From assembly GCA_036023115.1 (NCBI GenBank), contig JAYKKT010000089.1:13717001-13781000 (forward strand): a stretch of 64,000 bases of DNA. The letters run 5' to 3'. This document shows positions 38,043-49,100 of this stretch, one piece after another. The notes below the pieces were generated by a model, which was not told the DNA's origin, made no database searches, and saw only the letters and a program-made list of their open reading frames with translations. The first letter of the stretch is position 1; every line of letters starts with the position of its first letter. A program made the translations under genes and the position numbers. The DNA comes from Brasenia schreberi. Its lineage: Eukaryota; Streptophyta; Magnoliopsida; Nymphaeales; Cabombaceae.

Positions 38043-38335
38043 TAAGAGAGAGAGAGAGAGAGGGGGGGAGAGCGAACCTGAAATGCAGTCCAGTCAGGAT
38101 AAGCAAGTACAGTAGAATGCTCCTGAACATCAAAAGGAACAGCTTTCAGAGCTAAATTTTAAATTTGCTAATGCAATGTAAAAGAACCATAGAAGTAGAA
38201 ATAAAAGACTCATGGCGCAGGGCACCTGATTACTTGTCAAAGCAAAAATAACTAAATAAAACGTTATCAGTTGACCTGTGATGGTGAGGATGGCTTTTCA
38301 GCCTTCGTCGGTGCACCACCCTCTGTATTTCCCAT
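30825..38335 (-). CDS. GBF3: G-box-binding bZIP transcription factor (GBF3/CPRF1-like), 11 coding exons
   Basis: Coding exons in reading order: 38276-38335, 38078-38122, 37805-37891, 37214-37300, 33706-33759, 33034-33179, 32682-32770, 31925-32193, 31480-31557, 31275-31400, 30825-31022. All junctions have GT/AG and keep frame, giving 412 codons and TGA. The start MGNTEGG is the family start (MGN). Residues ~1-110 are the proline-rich GBF (MFMR) activation region with YPDW, YMWGPQ, LPPYGSP and [12 protein letters not shown]. Residues 280-305 hold the basic region ([16 protein letters not shown]), 306-347 a leucine zipper, and the tail ends in [18 protein letters not shown], as in GBF3 and parsley CPRF1. 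The protein is expected to be nuclear, dimeric and to bind CACGTG in light-, ABA- or stress-regulated promoters. An RTE LINE fills the intron between exons 4 and 5. No disabling change is seen. Confidence 0.95.
33819..37061 (-). mobile_element. RTE-clade LINE copy 1, near full length, inside a GBF3 intron
   Basis: A 3243-bp element bounded by a perfect 11-bp target duplication ACTAAGACCAA (33808-33818 and 37062-37072). On the minus strand it starts AAACTCCGCCCATGTAAGGG and ends GGCTTAG(TTG)n, a short-tandem tail as in RTE elements rather than poly-A. It has one long protein region (endonuclease plus RT) and no separate gag-like ORF. It lies in the same transcriptional sense as the bZIP gene; without it that intron would be about 200 bp. 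It is the best preserved of the RTE copies in the window. Confidence 0.95.
33848..36945 (-). pseudogene. RTE LINE polyprotein (APE endonuclease + reverse transcriptase), three main lesions
   Basis: An endonuclease part (36130-36945) includes [26 protein letters not shown] and AYAPQ, the apurinic-endonuclease fold used to nick target DNA. The RT part (34199-35985) has [36 protein letters not shown], and LFSDD where another copy has LFADD. A C-terminal part (33848-34195) has [14 protein letters not shown] and RPQKCW. Lesions: a TGA replacing a CGA codon just after FKK (about 36128), a one-base deletion near 34832 shifting frame, and a TAA replacing CAA near 34196. A short in-frame loss also removes ~20 residues of the endonuclease between GLED and IQKIPQ. 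Two of the lesions are C-to-T changes. Confidence 0.9.
37992..38063. repeat. (TA)n and (GA)n tracts in a GBF3 intron
   Basis: About 50 bp of TA repeats followed by GA repeats and a G run, ending 14 bp from the splice donor of coding exon 2. On the gene strand the intron starts with a long CT tract. Confidence 0.9.
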
Positions 38336-38413
38336 GCCCATCAAGAAATTTAGGTCTCAAATATCAATGTTGGCGTAGAAAGATACTCTTCAATCACAGT
38401 GCAGTTCAGTTGT
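38336..38413 (-). other. Probable 5' UTR part of the GBF3 first coding exon
   Basis: On the minus strand a strong acceptor (GGCTCTTTCAG) ends at 38414, and 78 bp then lead to the ATG. This fits a leader intron, common in GBF genes. There is no transcript evidence here. Confidence 0.5.
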
Positions 38414-40626
38414 CTGAAAGAGCCACGGGACAGTATTTATTAGACCCCAAAGCTATTCTCAAGAAGCTACTGGATGTTCTGTATGTCTTGATATGCAATT
38501 TGACATTAGCTTATTTAACACATCCAAGATGCTATAACACAGTCACGTCATAGTACAGCAGTCGACAATGAAAGGATCAACAGACACACATTATGATACT
38601 TCACGTAGGTGGAGGATCCTCTCCAGCACGGACACGACCTGGATGCACATACCGAAAATGTCTCAAATATCCACAGCTACTTACACAAAAAAGGGTAAGA
38701 ATTTTATGGTATTTATGAGCTGTTGCACGCCATGCGATATGGATGATTTACATTCTTGTCCCAAGTTAACATGACATGATCAAGACATATAGAGGGCATA
38801 CGGACACTTATGGACAAAGTCAAACTTGAATTTGTCATGGCTAACATGTTAAGATCTATCATCGAATTGGATCATATTTGCTTTTCAGTTATTCTAAAAG
38901 CTTTCAATAATAATGAATCGGAATTATCCTCAAATATTTAGGTTCAAGACGTTCTTTCTACTTTATAGAATTCCAATGATAGCCGGCCTTTAAGTAGATG
39001 ACTAGTAACCCCCATTTTATCATAATTTCTACCAGAATTAGCTGGGCACATAAATCAAACCAAGTGCATCAATCACCAACAAAAAGCAAAAGATCATTTT
39101 CTCATCATCATTAGTAGGCATGCGGTTGATTACTCTGTTTTCCTAATTGCAACTGATGTGGTCTGAAGCAAGCAAGCCTGCCAAACACAGAAAACTAATT
39201 CACAGGAACTTCTCAATTAGTTTCTTCCCCTTTTCCTTTATTTCATCAGAAACCTCCCAGGCTCCCCTACCAAGTTCGCTCTCGTCTACTTGACCAAAAC
39301 CAACCTCACTAAACACTAGACTAGTGGAAAATAAATCAACCTCTTTACAGTTGCTATTTTGCAAAAGGCCAGACAGTTTCTAATTTTTTACTTACTGTTT
39401 AGTGATTTTCTCTTTTTTACATACTGTTTCTAATTTTTCCAGCTCATCCTTTTTCCTGTTTTCCTACGTGCAACTCCTCTTGTGGTTGAAGGGATTCGTT
39501 GTCAGTTCCAAAACCGGATGGAGAAGGTGGACATCACGTATCACACGATGAGCCTAAAAGTTAAATGGATCTAGGAGTTGTAATCTTCCCAGGACTAACA
39601 TCACGGGATCCAGGGAGAACTTCGGCTAGCAATCTTTCCATCACGGATGCATCACTAATACACCAGATCTCACTAGGAACTCCCATGTTAACTCCCATGT
39701 TAAGCGTACGTAGGCGAGAACATTAGCAAACGGGTGACCCAAATGACCGTGTTGCATCCTTTAGCTGACCCACTAGCGCTGCAAAAGTCACAGGTGTGGG
39801 GAAAGGCTTGTGTCTTCTGCTGTGCACATCAAAGCATATGTATACTGATTCCCTACCACTTTTCCTTCTTTTCTCTTTCCTTCCTAGAACCATGACCACA
39901 AGTGACCGCCTCTCTCTCTCTCTCTCTGACGCATCCATCTCTCCCTATCTGTTATCTGTTGTAGCTTTGTTTGTACGAATAGGTCACACTCCCACATATA
40001 GGACATGACTCCCGAGTACCTTAGCTCGTGCGTTTTTCCTAGCATCCCCGCACGTGAGAATCCGTTCGTGCCTGAACCTTTACTTTCGTTTTCCTAATTA
40101 TTTTCCTTCAGAAAATCATCCCACGATTTCTACCAGGAATTCTTGCCCAATTGAACACAGAAATGAATCCACTAAAAATAAGTAAACAACATGCACAATA
40201 CTACCTAACGCTCCCTTTTCGCTACAGTTAAAGAATTTGAGCAAGCTGCAAAAACTATGCTCTCATACATAAAAATCATTAGCAGTAAAAAAATAGAAAT
40301 GCTGAAGAATTGCAAGGAGGACAAAACACAATAAGATCTTTTCATGATTCAAAAGAATCGCCCATATTGTTCATTAATTTCTTGATTTTGACTTGAGGAA
40401 GAGATCAAGTCCTTAAATATGCAAATTATTTCGATGTTGAAGCATGCAAGACCACAAAATGAAATCGAATTCCACCTCAACTCGGAGAAAAAATCAGATA
40501 CCTCAACCATCAGGGCAAGCATCAACACTTCGAAAACCACAAAATCGCCAATAGATTCAACATCCCGCAGCAAAATTAAGAACAGAAACAAAAGAACCAG
40601 AAACAGGAAAAGGAAAAAGCGTGCAC
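38414..40626 (-). other. Probable GBF3 leader intron
   Basis: About 2.2 kb without coding domains between the inferred acceptor and an inferred donor at 40625-40626 (GAAGAG|GTGCACGC on the minus strand). It contains a CACGTG G-box at 40051-40056 and a CT tract at 39911-39927. Several short open frames have no family match. Confidence 0.4.
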
Positions 40627-40960
40627 CTCTTCCTCTGGGTTCACTCTCCTTCAATCAGCCGGGTATTTGACCGGAAAAAGAAAAGTGCGGCTGGAAGGAA
40701 GACGCTCCCGCCGACAGAGCAAGCCAGGAAACGGATCAAAGTATTCTCCCTCGATCTGGAATCAGTCGCCCCATCCGACTCTTCGCCCGTCTTGGAAGCC
40801 ACTCCCGATGATCCCCGCCTTTCTGCTTCGTATTTTTCCTTTCTCAGAGAGAGAGATGACGAAGAAGAAACCTCGATTCAGAAATTCACCGGCTCTAATA
40901 AGGAAGACGGAGAGATGCCTAGGAAGAAACTCTGGATTAAGAAAATCGCTTGATTTACTC
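40627..40960 (-). other. Probable GBF3 5' leader exon
   Basis: On the minus strand this is GC- and CT-rich sequence typical of a plant 5' UTR, between the promoter-like region and the inferred leader-intron donor. Open frames across it have low-complexity composition. The boundaries are inferred. Confidence 0.4.
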
Positions 40961-41016
40961 GGAGAGAAAGAGAGAAGGGGAGGGGTGGGGAAGAAGAAGC
41001 AGGAGGGAAGCCAGGG

Positions 41017-41279
41017 CGATAGCCACGTCAGCGAACGCGTGTCCGTATATTGGAGAGATATACGGTTCCACGTACATACGGTTGCCTATGGTGGTGGTTG
41101 AGTTGGACATGGATCTTCGTGCACGTCATTCGTTTGTGTCATCGTCATCTCCACCTTACACGTGTTTTATTTTAAGGACGACTACGCGTCCATCTTCGCC
41201 CCTCACTCGCCAGCTAATCCATCCAGCATGTGGCTGACGTGGTCTCCGATTTAATCGAATTGACATCTCCCTCTCACGT
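41017..41279 (-). promoter_or_regulatory. Probable GBF3 promoter with a G-box and five more ACGT cores
   Basis: Six ACGT cores fall in about 260 bp: CCACGTCA near 41022, CCACGTAC near 41069, GCACGTCA near 41122, a perfect G-box CACGTG at 41159-41164, TGACGTGG near 41236, and TCACGTCC near 41276. ACGT cores are the binding sites of GBF-type bZIP proteins, and the region is directly upstream of the inferred leader. Autoregulation is an inference. Confidence 0.5.
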
Positions 41280-41447
41280 CCGCCAGCCCGCCCTCACTCT
41301 CCCCGTCTGCCCATAATGCCCTTGTCATATCAAAATAAGACGAGCGTAATCCCTTGGCTAACCAAAACTTGTCATAGCAGTTAGAAGCAAAAAGCAGGAA
41401 TTTTTCTCGTTTAGTAATTCTGTGAAATTAACATGAAGCTTGAATCT

Positions 41448-41866
41448 AGGGATGCCAATGGATCGGGTTTGAGCTCCAGCTAACCCATCCCGCACTGAAA
41501 CGTTTTATAAGGCCCTTCTCCACCCCTTCATGACTGCGCGGGTCCTGGGTTTCAAAACTCTCCCCTCCCCTCCCCTCCCTGCTTCAATCAACATATTACT
41601 ATTTTAAAATTTTGTTTAATATAAGATAAATAGTTTTATATAAAACATGTAGGTCTCTTAGATCATACACTTTCACCTAACCTATTTAATTGTCATAATA
41701 TGTCATTTAATGTATAATATTACATATTATTATATTGAAATTTGTATTAAATATGTGTGTGTGTGTGTGTTGTAGTGCGTGCATATTGGGGCGGGACAGG
41801 GTGGGTTTACCCTAAACCCCATCCCACCACGGCCCGTAGTGGGCCATGTAAGGATGGCCATCCCAG
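41448..41866. mobile_element. Non-autonomous hAT-like element (419 bp) with 8-bp target duplication
   Basis: The ends are imperfect inverted repeats (AGGGATGCC... and ...GGCCATCCCAG). They are flanked by a perfect 8-bp duplication TTGAATCT at 41440-41447 and 41867-41874. An 8-bp duplication and CAGGGATG-like ends are typical of plant hAT elements. There is no coding capacity. Inside is a (GT)n stretch at 41755-41770. Confidence 0.8.
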
Positions 41867-43185
41867 TTGAATCTAATTGCGGTTGTATTGAAAACTTATA
41901 GAACCAAGTTCGAACTTGAGCTCATTCTTTTATTAGATTTTCTTTACTCAACTTAGCTTGAGGCAAGCAATCACAGCGACAGCTCACCCAGCAAGAGGGC
42001 TGGACTCAGAAGCTGCAGGTCATGAGTTCAACACCTTGGGCACGCATACTTGGTCCGACCTTCCATCATAACCAAAGAAAAAACACGGCTCAAGCCAATT
42101 TGGAGCTCACGCTCAGGATTTTTAACTCTGGCTTGTTCTTAAGAAGCTGATCTTCCCCTTAATCGAGCTTGACCTACAAGTTCATGCTCCACATATTTGG
42201 GATCTGTTCAAGCTTTACCAAACGAACAGTTTTCGTGATTGAATGGCGTCACCAAATCCAACACAAGCAATCTTCATGTAGCTCTTACTCGGTTTGTGAA
42301 CTTGTGAAGAGGATCTAAACAGAGTTAAGGCACGAGGTCGACTCACCCACCTCTTTTTTCACCCAGTCTTTCTTGAAACTGAAACCCGGAGTGATCAGGT
42401 TCGACACGAGTATCTTATATACATATATACATATATACATACACATATATACGTATATATATATATACATAAAACGTTACATTGAAAGTAACTCAAACTT
42501 TAAGATATCATTCCCCCAAGTAGTCAGAAATCGTGAGGTTATTTTGGTAATTGGTTGTCAAAACCATTATCTTTACCGGATTTTGTCTCCCCGTGCTTCA
42601 TGTAAACTGCGTAAAGGGCGAAGATAAGAAAGTAGTGAATGGACGATTTCCGTACTTGACCTTGAAATATTTACAGAAATGGCACTCTCATGGGCAATTT
42701 GACGAAATTTTTTCGTTGTCAATGACCTACAAGCCCTTACGACCTCTCCAAGAGTCTTTTTCTAATGGAGTTTGAAATGACGCACAAAGAACAATTGCTC
42801 ACCGGATTAAGAGGTCATGGGTTCGATATACGGGGTTATAGAACTCATGACCTTCGACTTGTGAGTGAAAACCTAGCCAAGTGAGCTAATGCACTGTGTA
42901 TTGGCGCGCCTTATTACAATTTAACTCAAAACATAACCTCCTGTTTTAGCAAAAGAATCTTTTTTACTATTTTTTAAAAATAATTTATTGATAGATAACT
43001 TTAATTTCATTGTGTTCAAGCCTTATGTATCGCCCTAAAGAAAAAGTTGAATGACAAGCTCTATAGCTTGAATAAACTGTAAAAACCCGAACCATGTGTA
43101 TTGGACGGAGACCAAGAGGGCGAAGCGTATCTCCAGGTCCACCCGGTCAGCACTAAGCTAGCTAATGGACGGTCAGGATGCTCTC
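41867..43185. other. Intergenic DNA with SINE-like pieces
   Basis: A plus-strand tRNA-SINE-like piece lies at about 41955-42085 (CAGCTCACCC, then GGTCATGAGTTCAACACC and an A-rich end). A TA-rich microsatellite lies at 42415-42475. SINE-like pieces of both orientations lie at 42780-42910 (GGTCATGGGTTCGAT on plus; ACTCATGACCTTCGACTTGTG in minus sense). No gene is seen. Confidence 0.45.
42835..42910 (-). repeat. tRNA-derived SINE fragment (family S1)
   Basis: In minus-strand sense it reads TTAGCTCACTTGG (A box) and GGTCATGAGTTC (B-box-like), with CGAAGG between. The same arrangement recurs near 44500 and 28630. Confidence 0.5.
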
Positions 43186-43706
43186 ACGTCCACGTCGCGA
43201 CCACGTGGATCCAAAGGGGCATGTGGGGGCAATGTCACCCAGGCGCACCGACACGTATCAGCTTTGTGGGTCCCGCAGGGAAGACTCTGGAAAAGTTGGC
43301 ATGTGGTCCCCACCGCACAGCTGGCTTCGGCGATTGGGGGGTTCATGGAAGTGGGGCCCACCAAAAGAGAACAGCTCACTCGCCACGACTTTTCCGTGAT
43401 GCGCGACGTGGCAGGTCGGGAATCCCACGTGGTCACGGGTAACGTGTAGAGGTGTGATTTGTGACGTCAGAGGAGACGTACAGGTCATCAAGTCACGATA
43501 GCCGTCTGACGTGGCGGTTTCTCTTGACAGCTTGATCGGCAAATTGACGTGGCTTGCATCTGGACTCCGGGATGGGGAGAGCGGGTCCCACCCTGGAGGG
43601 CTTGAAGACGTGGACGAGATGAAATCGTGGGGTCCACGTCCAGTATGGAAATTACGGAATGATCCATGAGTTGGTGATCTTAGGCCGACATGGCTTACAC
43701 ACAAAG
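43186..43706. promoter_or_regulatory. Cluster of 14 ACGT bZIP-type motifs in a GC-rich island
   Basis: Fourteen ACGT cores occur in about 520 bp. They include CCACGTGG twice (near 43202 and 43427), TGACGTGGC twice (near 43507 and 43546), TGACGTCA-like GTGACGTCAG near 43462 and several CACGT or GACGT variants. About two would be expected by chance. The island is far more GC-rich than its surroundings. It lies 2.2-2.7 kb upstream of the inferred GBF3 leader and 2.3 kb beyond the GT31 3' end. No gene start is recognised in it. Its function is unknown. Confidence 0.5.
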
Positions 43707-46040
43707 ACGTTGGTCCTTTTTTTTTTCGTTACACATGAGGACCATTTTGAAAGAAAAAGAATTTACCTTTCCAAGAGATGCAAAGGAAAAAGGCGTTGGA
43801 TGAGGACGCCCACCCTAGCAATGGTAAGCACCTATGTGATATATTGATACGAGAATTCGACAAGGACACGACGAAAGTTCATTAAAAGTTTACCTGTTCA
43901 TCGCAATTGTCTGTCCAAACAAAGCAGCTCAAAAACCATGTCTTCAGTTCGTGTCATCTTGCGGTACGGTGTGTTCAATGTACGTGACCTCGGGTTAGGG
44001 GGGTTTTCTAACATATACTGGAGATTTTCCTTTTCTCTTTTTCCACTTTAAGGTTTCAAGTTCGACGCCCAAGGGACGTCCTTCTGTGAGAGATCTACCT
44101 AACTTCACTCGCAAATAAAAATAAAAAATAAATAAATCACGAGCAGCAACAAGGTTGAACCATCATCTTCTTTAGTGTTGGCTGTAAGCCGAGGAATACA
44201 TTTTCTTAGAGAAAACCTCATAACAACATTACATCAAAAGAGAAAAACTTTTTTGTTGTAAAAGGGGACCGAAACTTAACACACTCACACACACAAAGCA
44301 TGAATACCCCCACCCCCTCCCTCCCCCTCTCAGTAATCAAACTCCCCACCTACAGCGGAGCAATTAGGGAACCCTGCCAGTTGAGCCAACACTCTGAGTG
44401 CTTAAAAGAGAAAAAGTTGAACAAGAACCTAGTTTGCCTCACTCATACTTCAGTATTTTGTTTTGATATGACAGGGAGGCTTAAGCCAGATGCACATCCC
44501 AAGTATCAAACTCATGACCTTTGACTTGTGTTTTTTTTTACCCCTAACCAAGTGAGGTATTGCTTTATGTACACACTATCCAATTTACCCCAAAACCCTA
44601 CCCTTACCAGTAACTGAGTTTTCAATCAATCACAGGCTAATAGCCGATCATCTACTAATGCAACACTATAGCCTTTCATCTTCATGATGAACAGCATGAC
44701 AGGGAGGCTGCTTAACTAGCAATAAATATATGACATTGCCACAGAGGTCATGAGTTCAATGCAGAGGTCGTGCTACTGCATTTGCAAATAAAAAGAAGGA
44801 AAAGCTTTACAAAAATATGGTGAAGCTAATGAGGTTTTTTTAATTTGGTCTCAATGGTTTGAAATTTGTTGTAAGCTACCATGTAGTTTCTGACGGTTAT
44901 AAGTTTAGTTCAAGAGCCCAATGTTACTACCTTAAATCTAATATGGAACATCAATTGTCGTGTCACTTACCACATCATTTGTCATGTCGCTCACCATTTC
45001 ACTTACTACATAAGCTTATATTAATTGAATAACATATCGTTTATATTTATTATTATACTTAATTAATTATTAATTAAAATTAAAATTAAATATCAATTAA
45101 TATTAAGTATTCTTTATTATTATGTGTTAAATTTAATAGTACTAAAGTTATACTAAAATTATAATTTAATGTTTGATAATAGTTAACTATTAGTTGAATT
45201 TTACATTTAAATAATAATAGGTATTCTTTAATATTGCTTATTGTTTATATTGCATTTAATTAAACATTAATTAAATTTAGATTTACATATTCATTGAATT
45301 TAATTATTCTTAATTTAATATTTAATAATAATATTGAGTCACATCACCTCCTACACGTGAACCCGTCTTTCACGTCATTAACGGATAATGTTACTGTTCA
45401 TTGACCTATCAAAAACTATAGTGCAGCTTACAACAGTTGAAACTAGAGAAACCAAATTGATAAACTCGAAAACTCTGCAGTTTTACCAAAAAGAAATCCT
45501 ACGAGCAATCCAAATCGAGTTACGACGGCACCAATTCAATGCTGCTGGCTCGGGGAGTAAATGTTGGCCGAATCCTGTCCATGGAGTTTTGAGGGCAAGA
45601 AGTTTTATAATATATGCGCTCCATAGTATAGTATGGAGCTAAACTAGTAAAAAGGTTAACCCAAGTATTCTCAACTCAAGCTTGGGCTTGGAGTCTAAAC
45701 CGGCATGCAAAGAATGGAGATTAAAAAGCCAGAAATTAATGAAAAATAAAGAATAATACATTGGAGCGCATATCCCTTCCATCCAACCATCAACATGGAA
45801 CGACTCCTGGTGTTTCTCCATCTTTTCAGCTGAAAAAACTACGACTCTTTCAAACAAAACCCCCCTCAATATCTCAATCAACATCTGAAGGCCTCAGCAA
45901 AATGGCAGCAAGAGAACACGACCCAGCGATCTGCTTGGAGTTAAGAGTAGCTAATGGCAGCGGCTGCAGGCCACATTGTATGTCGAAGAAAATCCATTTT
46001 CAGAATCTAGGTTAAACTTTTTACTCTAATTATACAAAGA
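43707..46040. other. Intergenic DNA with SINE-like pieces and GT31 3' UTR
   Basis: SINE-like pieces lie at about 44050-44135 (+, AAGTTCGACGCCC and an A-rich tail), 44495-44590 (-) and 44690-44800 (+, GGTCATGAGTTCAATGC). 45040-45350 is extremely AT-rich (TTAATTAAA words). The last few hundred bases before 46041 should be 3' UTR of the minus-strand GT31 gene. Confidence 0.45.
44495..44590 (-). repeat. tRNA-derived SINE fragment (family S1)
   Basis: In minus-strand sense it has A-box-like CCTCACTTGGTTAGG and B-box-like GGTCATGAGTTTGATAC, separated by CACAAGTCAAA. It is close in sequence to the piece at 42835-42910. Confidence 0.5.
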
Positions 46041-46099
46041 TCACACTGCTGCACATATGGCACCTGCCAAGACAAGCAATGAGTAACCTGTTTAGCCAT

Positions 46100-46166
<67 letters not shown>

Positions 46167-49100
46167 TAGCACAATAACGACAGAGATTTGAATGCAGAGA
46201 TTTGAATTTCAAATGTAAAAAGTACCGATGTATTTTCATGCTTTGCATTTAATACACATGATATGATACATCAAATGCTTTTTATTGTATCACCTCAACC
46301 ATTCATCTTAAAGATCAAACATTTAAGATGTTTAAGAAGATTTGGGCATGAATGAGGTGTGCACATTTATCACTTCCTCTCTCTCTGCCCCTAAATATAT
46401 ATAGAGAAGTCCTAAATGCATAATATTTTTTTTAACGCATAATCATGCATAACCATAACTCCGCTCATGTAAGGGATCACCCTTGCATTGCCGATCCCAA
46501 GCCCGGATAAAGGAGGAGGGTTGTGTAAGGCTTCCGACAGCTAGCGTAAAACTTTGTCGGATTTTATAATATAGATTACAAAAATATAGAGCCTGAATGC
46601 AGTAATAAGTAAGCAAGGGCCACTACATTTTCGTTCGAATACAATGAATCAGAAAGGGTTCCCACATCATGGACGGGTGTGGGTAAAGAAGTTAGTCCCG
46701 CTATATTGTCGCCCGAATGTAGTGAATAATTTTCAGAGAGGGTCTCCGCATTTTGAATATGGATGGATGCGGGAGGTAAAGAAGCTAGTCCTAGATAATA
46801 AGATTCGTATTGGTTCTTAGAATATCGGAACATTATCCGATAAGCTAATGGAGGTGGTAGATATTATGATTCGGAGAAAGATTCATATTATATGTTTACA
46901 AGAGACAAAATGGGTTGGAGAAAAAGCAAAGGAGATAGAGGATACAGGTTTTAAATTATGGTACTCTAGTAAAAAAAAGGCTCAAAACAGAGTTGGTATT
47001 ATCATAAATAAAGATTTAAAGGATAGTGTAGTAGACATACAATGATATGGTCACCGAATCATGACGTTGAAATTAGTGTTAGGAGCAGAGGTTTTGAATA
47101 TAGTTTGTGCTTACGCACCCCAAGTAGGACTAGAAGATAGTATAAAGACAACTTTTGGAGAAGAGTTAGATAACATGATTCAAAAGATTCCACAAAGAGA
47201 GATGATTTGTTTAGGAGACTTAAATGGATATGCCGGTAAAGAGGCATTAGGATATCAAGGGATTCATGGAAACTTTGGTTTTGGGGATATAAATGAGGAA
47301 GGTAGGGAGATTTTAAATTTTGCTATGGCATTTGATCTCTTTATAGTCAATACAATCTTCAAAAAACGAGATAACATTTAATTACTTATAAGAGTGGTTT
47401 ATCACAAACACAAATTGATTACTTTATTTATAGAAAAAAAATAGTGTGTTGTAAAGATTGCAAGGTAATTCCAGGGAAAAAATTAACCACCCAACATCGA
47501 ATTTTAGTTATGGATTTACAAAAAAAAAAGGACAAAGAAGAAAAGAGTGCATCGAGCTATTCGGACTAAATGGTGGAACCTCAAAAGCGAGAAAGAAGAT
47601 ATATTTAAACAGAAAGTCTTTCAAGGAGATGTTTGGAATTATGTTGGTAAACCCTGTGATATGTGGAACAATATGGCTATACATATTAGAAAAGTTGTGA
47701 AAGATGTGTTAGGTGTATCTAAGGGAGGTGTACCGGCACAAAAAGAAGCTTGGTGGTGGAGTGAAGTAGTGCAAAATAAAATTGAGGCAAAGAGGGTATT
47801 TTACAAATTACATTATGCTAAGAAAACTAGTGAAACTTTAGAGGCTTATAAGAAAGCAAAGAATGAAGCGAAAAAAGCCGTGAGTGAAGCAAAAGCTAAA
47901 ACTAGGGAGGATTTATATAAAAAACTCCACTAAAAAGAGGGTGAAAGAGATATTTTTAGGATAGCTAGGGCTAGAGATAAGAAAACTAAAGATCTTAATT
48001 ACGTTAGATGCATCAAGGACGAGGATGAAAAAAATTCTAGTGGCAAATGATGATATAAGAAATAGATGGAAAAACTATTTTTATAAGATTTTTAATGAAA
48101 ATAAAGATGTTAGTATTAGCTTAGGAGAGTTAGCCAAATCAGAAAAGTATATAAACCAGAATTTCTACCGATGTATTTAAAAGAATGAAGTCAAAGAGGC
48201 TCTTAAACATATGAAGGGTGGTAAATCGATAGGACCAAACAATATTCCTATATGAGCCATACTATGAAATTGTGGGAAAGAATTATCGAATGTAGGTTAA
48301 GACAAGTATCGAGTACAACAAAGAACCAATTTGAATTCATGCCAAACAGATCTACTGTTGAAGTGATTCACCTTTTCAGACGTCTTATGGAACATTTTAG
48401 AGCAAAAAAGAAAAACCTTTACATGATATTTATTGATCTAGAAAAAGCTTATGATAGGGTATCGAGGGAGGTTTTTTGGAGAACTTTGGTAAAAAGAGGT
48501 ATCCCATTGACATACATTAACCTTATTAGAGACATGTATGATGGTGCAAAAACATGTGTGAGGACTCATTAAGGAATGACAGACTTCTTTGAAGTTAATA
48601 TTGGGTTACATCAAGGATCAACTTTAAGTTCATATTTATTTATGATGGTGATTGATGAGTAAACAAAACATATTCAAGATGAAGTACCTTGGTGTATGTT
48701 ATTTGCAGATGACATTGTATTAGTGGAGGAGTCTAAGGAAAAAGTTAATAGAAAATTGAAACTATGGAGAGAAACATTAGAAAACAAAGGCCTCCGACTT
48801 AGTAGAACAAAGACAAAATATATGGAATGTAAGTTTGATCATTTGGTTACCTCAAAGATTAAAATTGACACACATTGCATTTCCCAAAAGGAAAGTTTTA
48901 AATACCTAGGGTCAATTTTTCATAGTGATGGAAGAATTGATGGAGATGTTAGGCATAGAATTAATGTTGGTTGGTTAAAATGGAGAGGAGCATAAGGTAT
49001 TCTTTGTAATAAAAAATATCATTAAAATTAAAAGGTAAATATTATGGAGCATCAATTAGGCCTGCCATGTTTTATGGTTCTGAGTGTTGGGCAGTTAATA

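Noticed and set aside
37990..38045. TA tract considered as a matrix-attachment or origin-like element
   Set aside because: It is a plain dinucleotide microsatellite in an intron; nothing else supports a special role.
40349..41237. Several 80-145-codon frames near the GBF3 leader
   Set aside because: They overlap on both strands, are low in complexity (Arg/Lys-rich or Phe/Leu-rich) and fit a CT-rich 5' UTR and promoter better than coding sequence.
43101..43704. Overlapping frames (113, 94, 87, 148 codons) in the GC-rich ACGT island
   Set aside because: Frames are open on several phases at once because of GC-richness; none has a recognisable domain.
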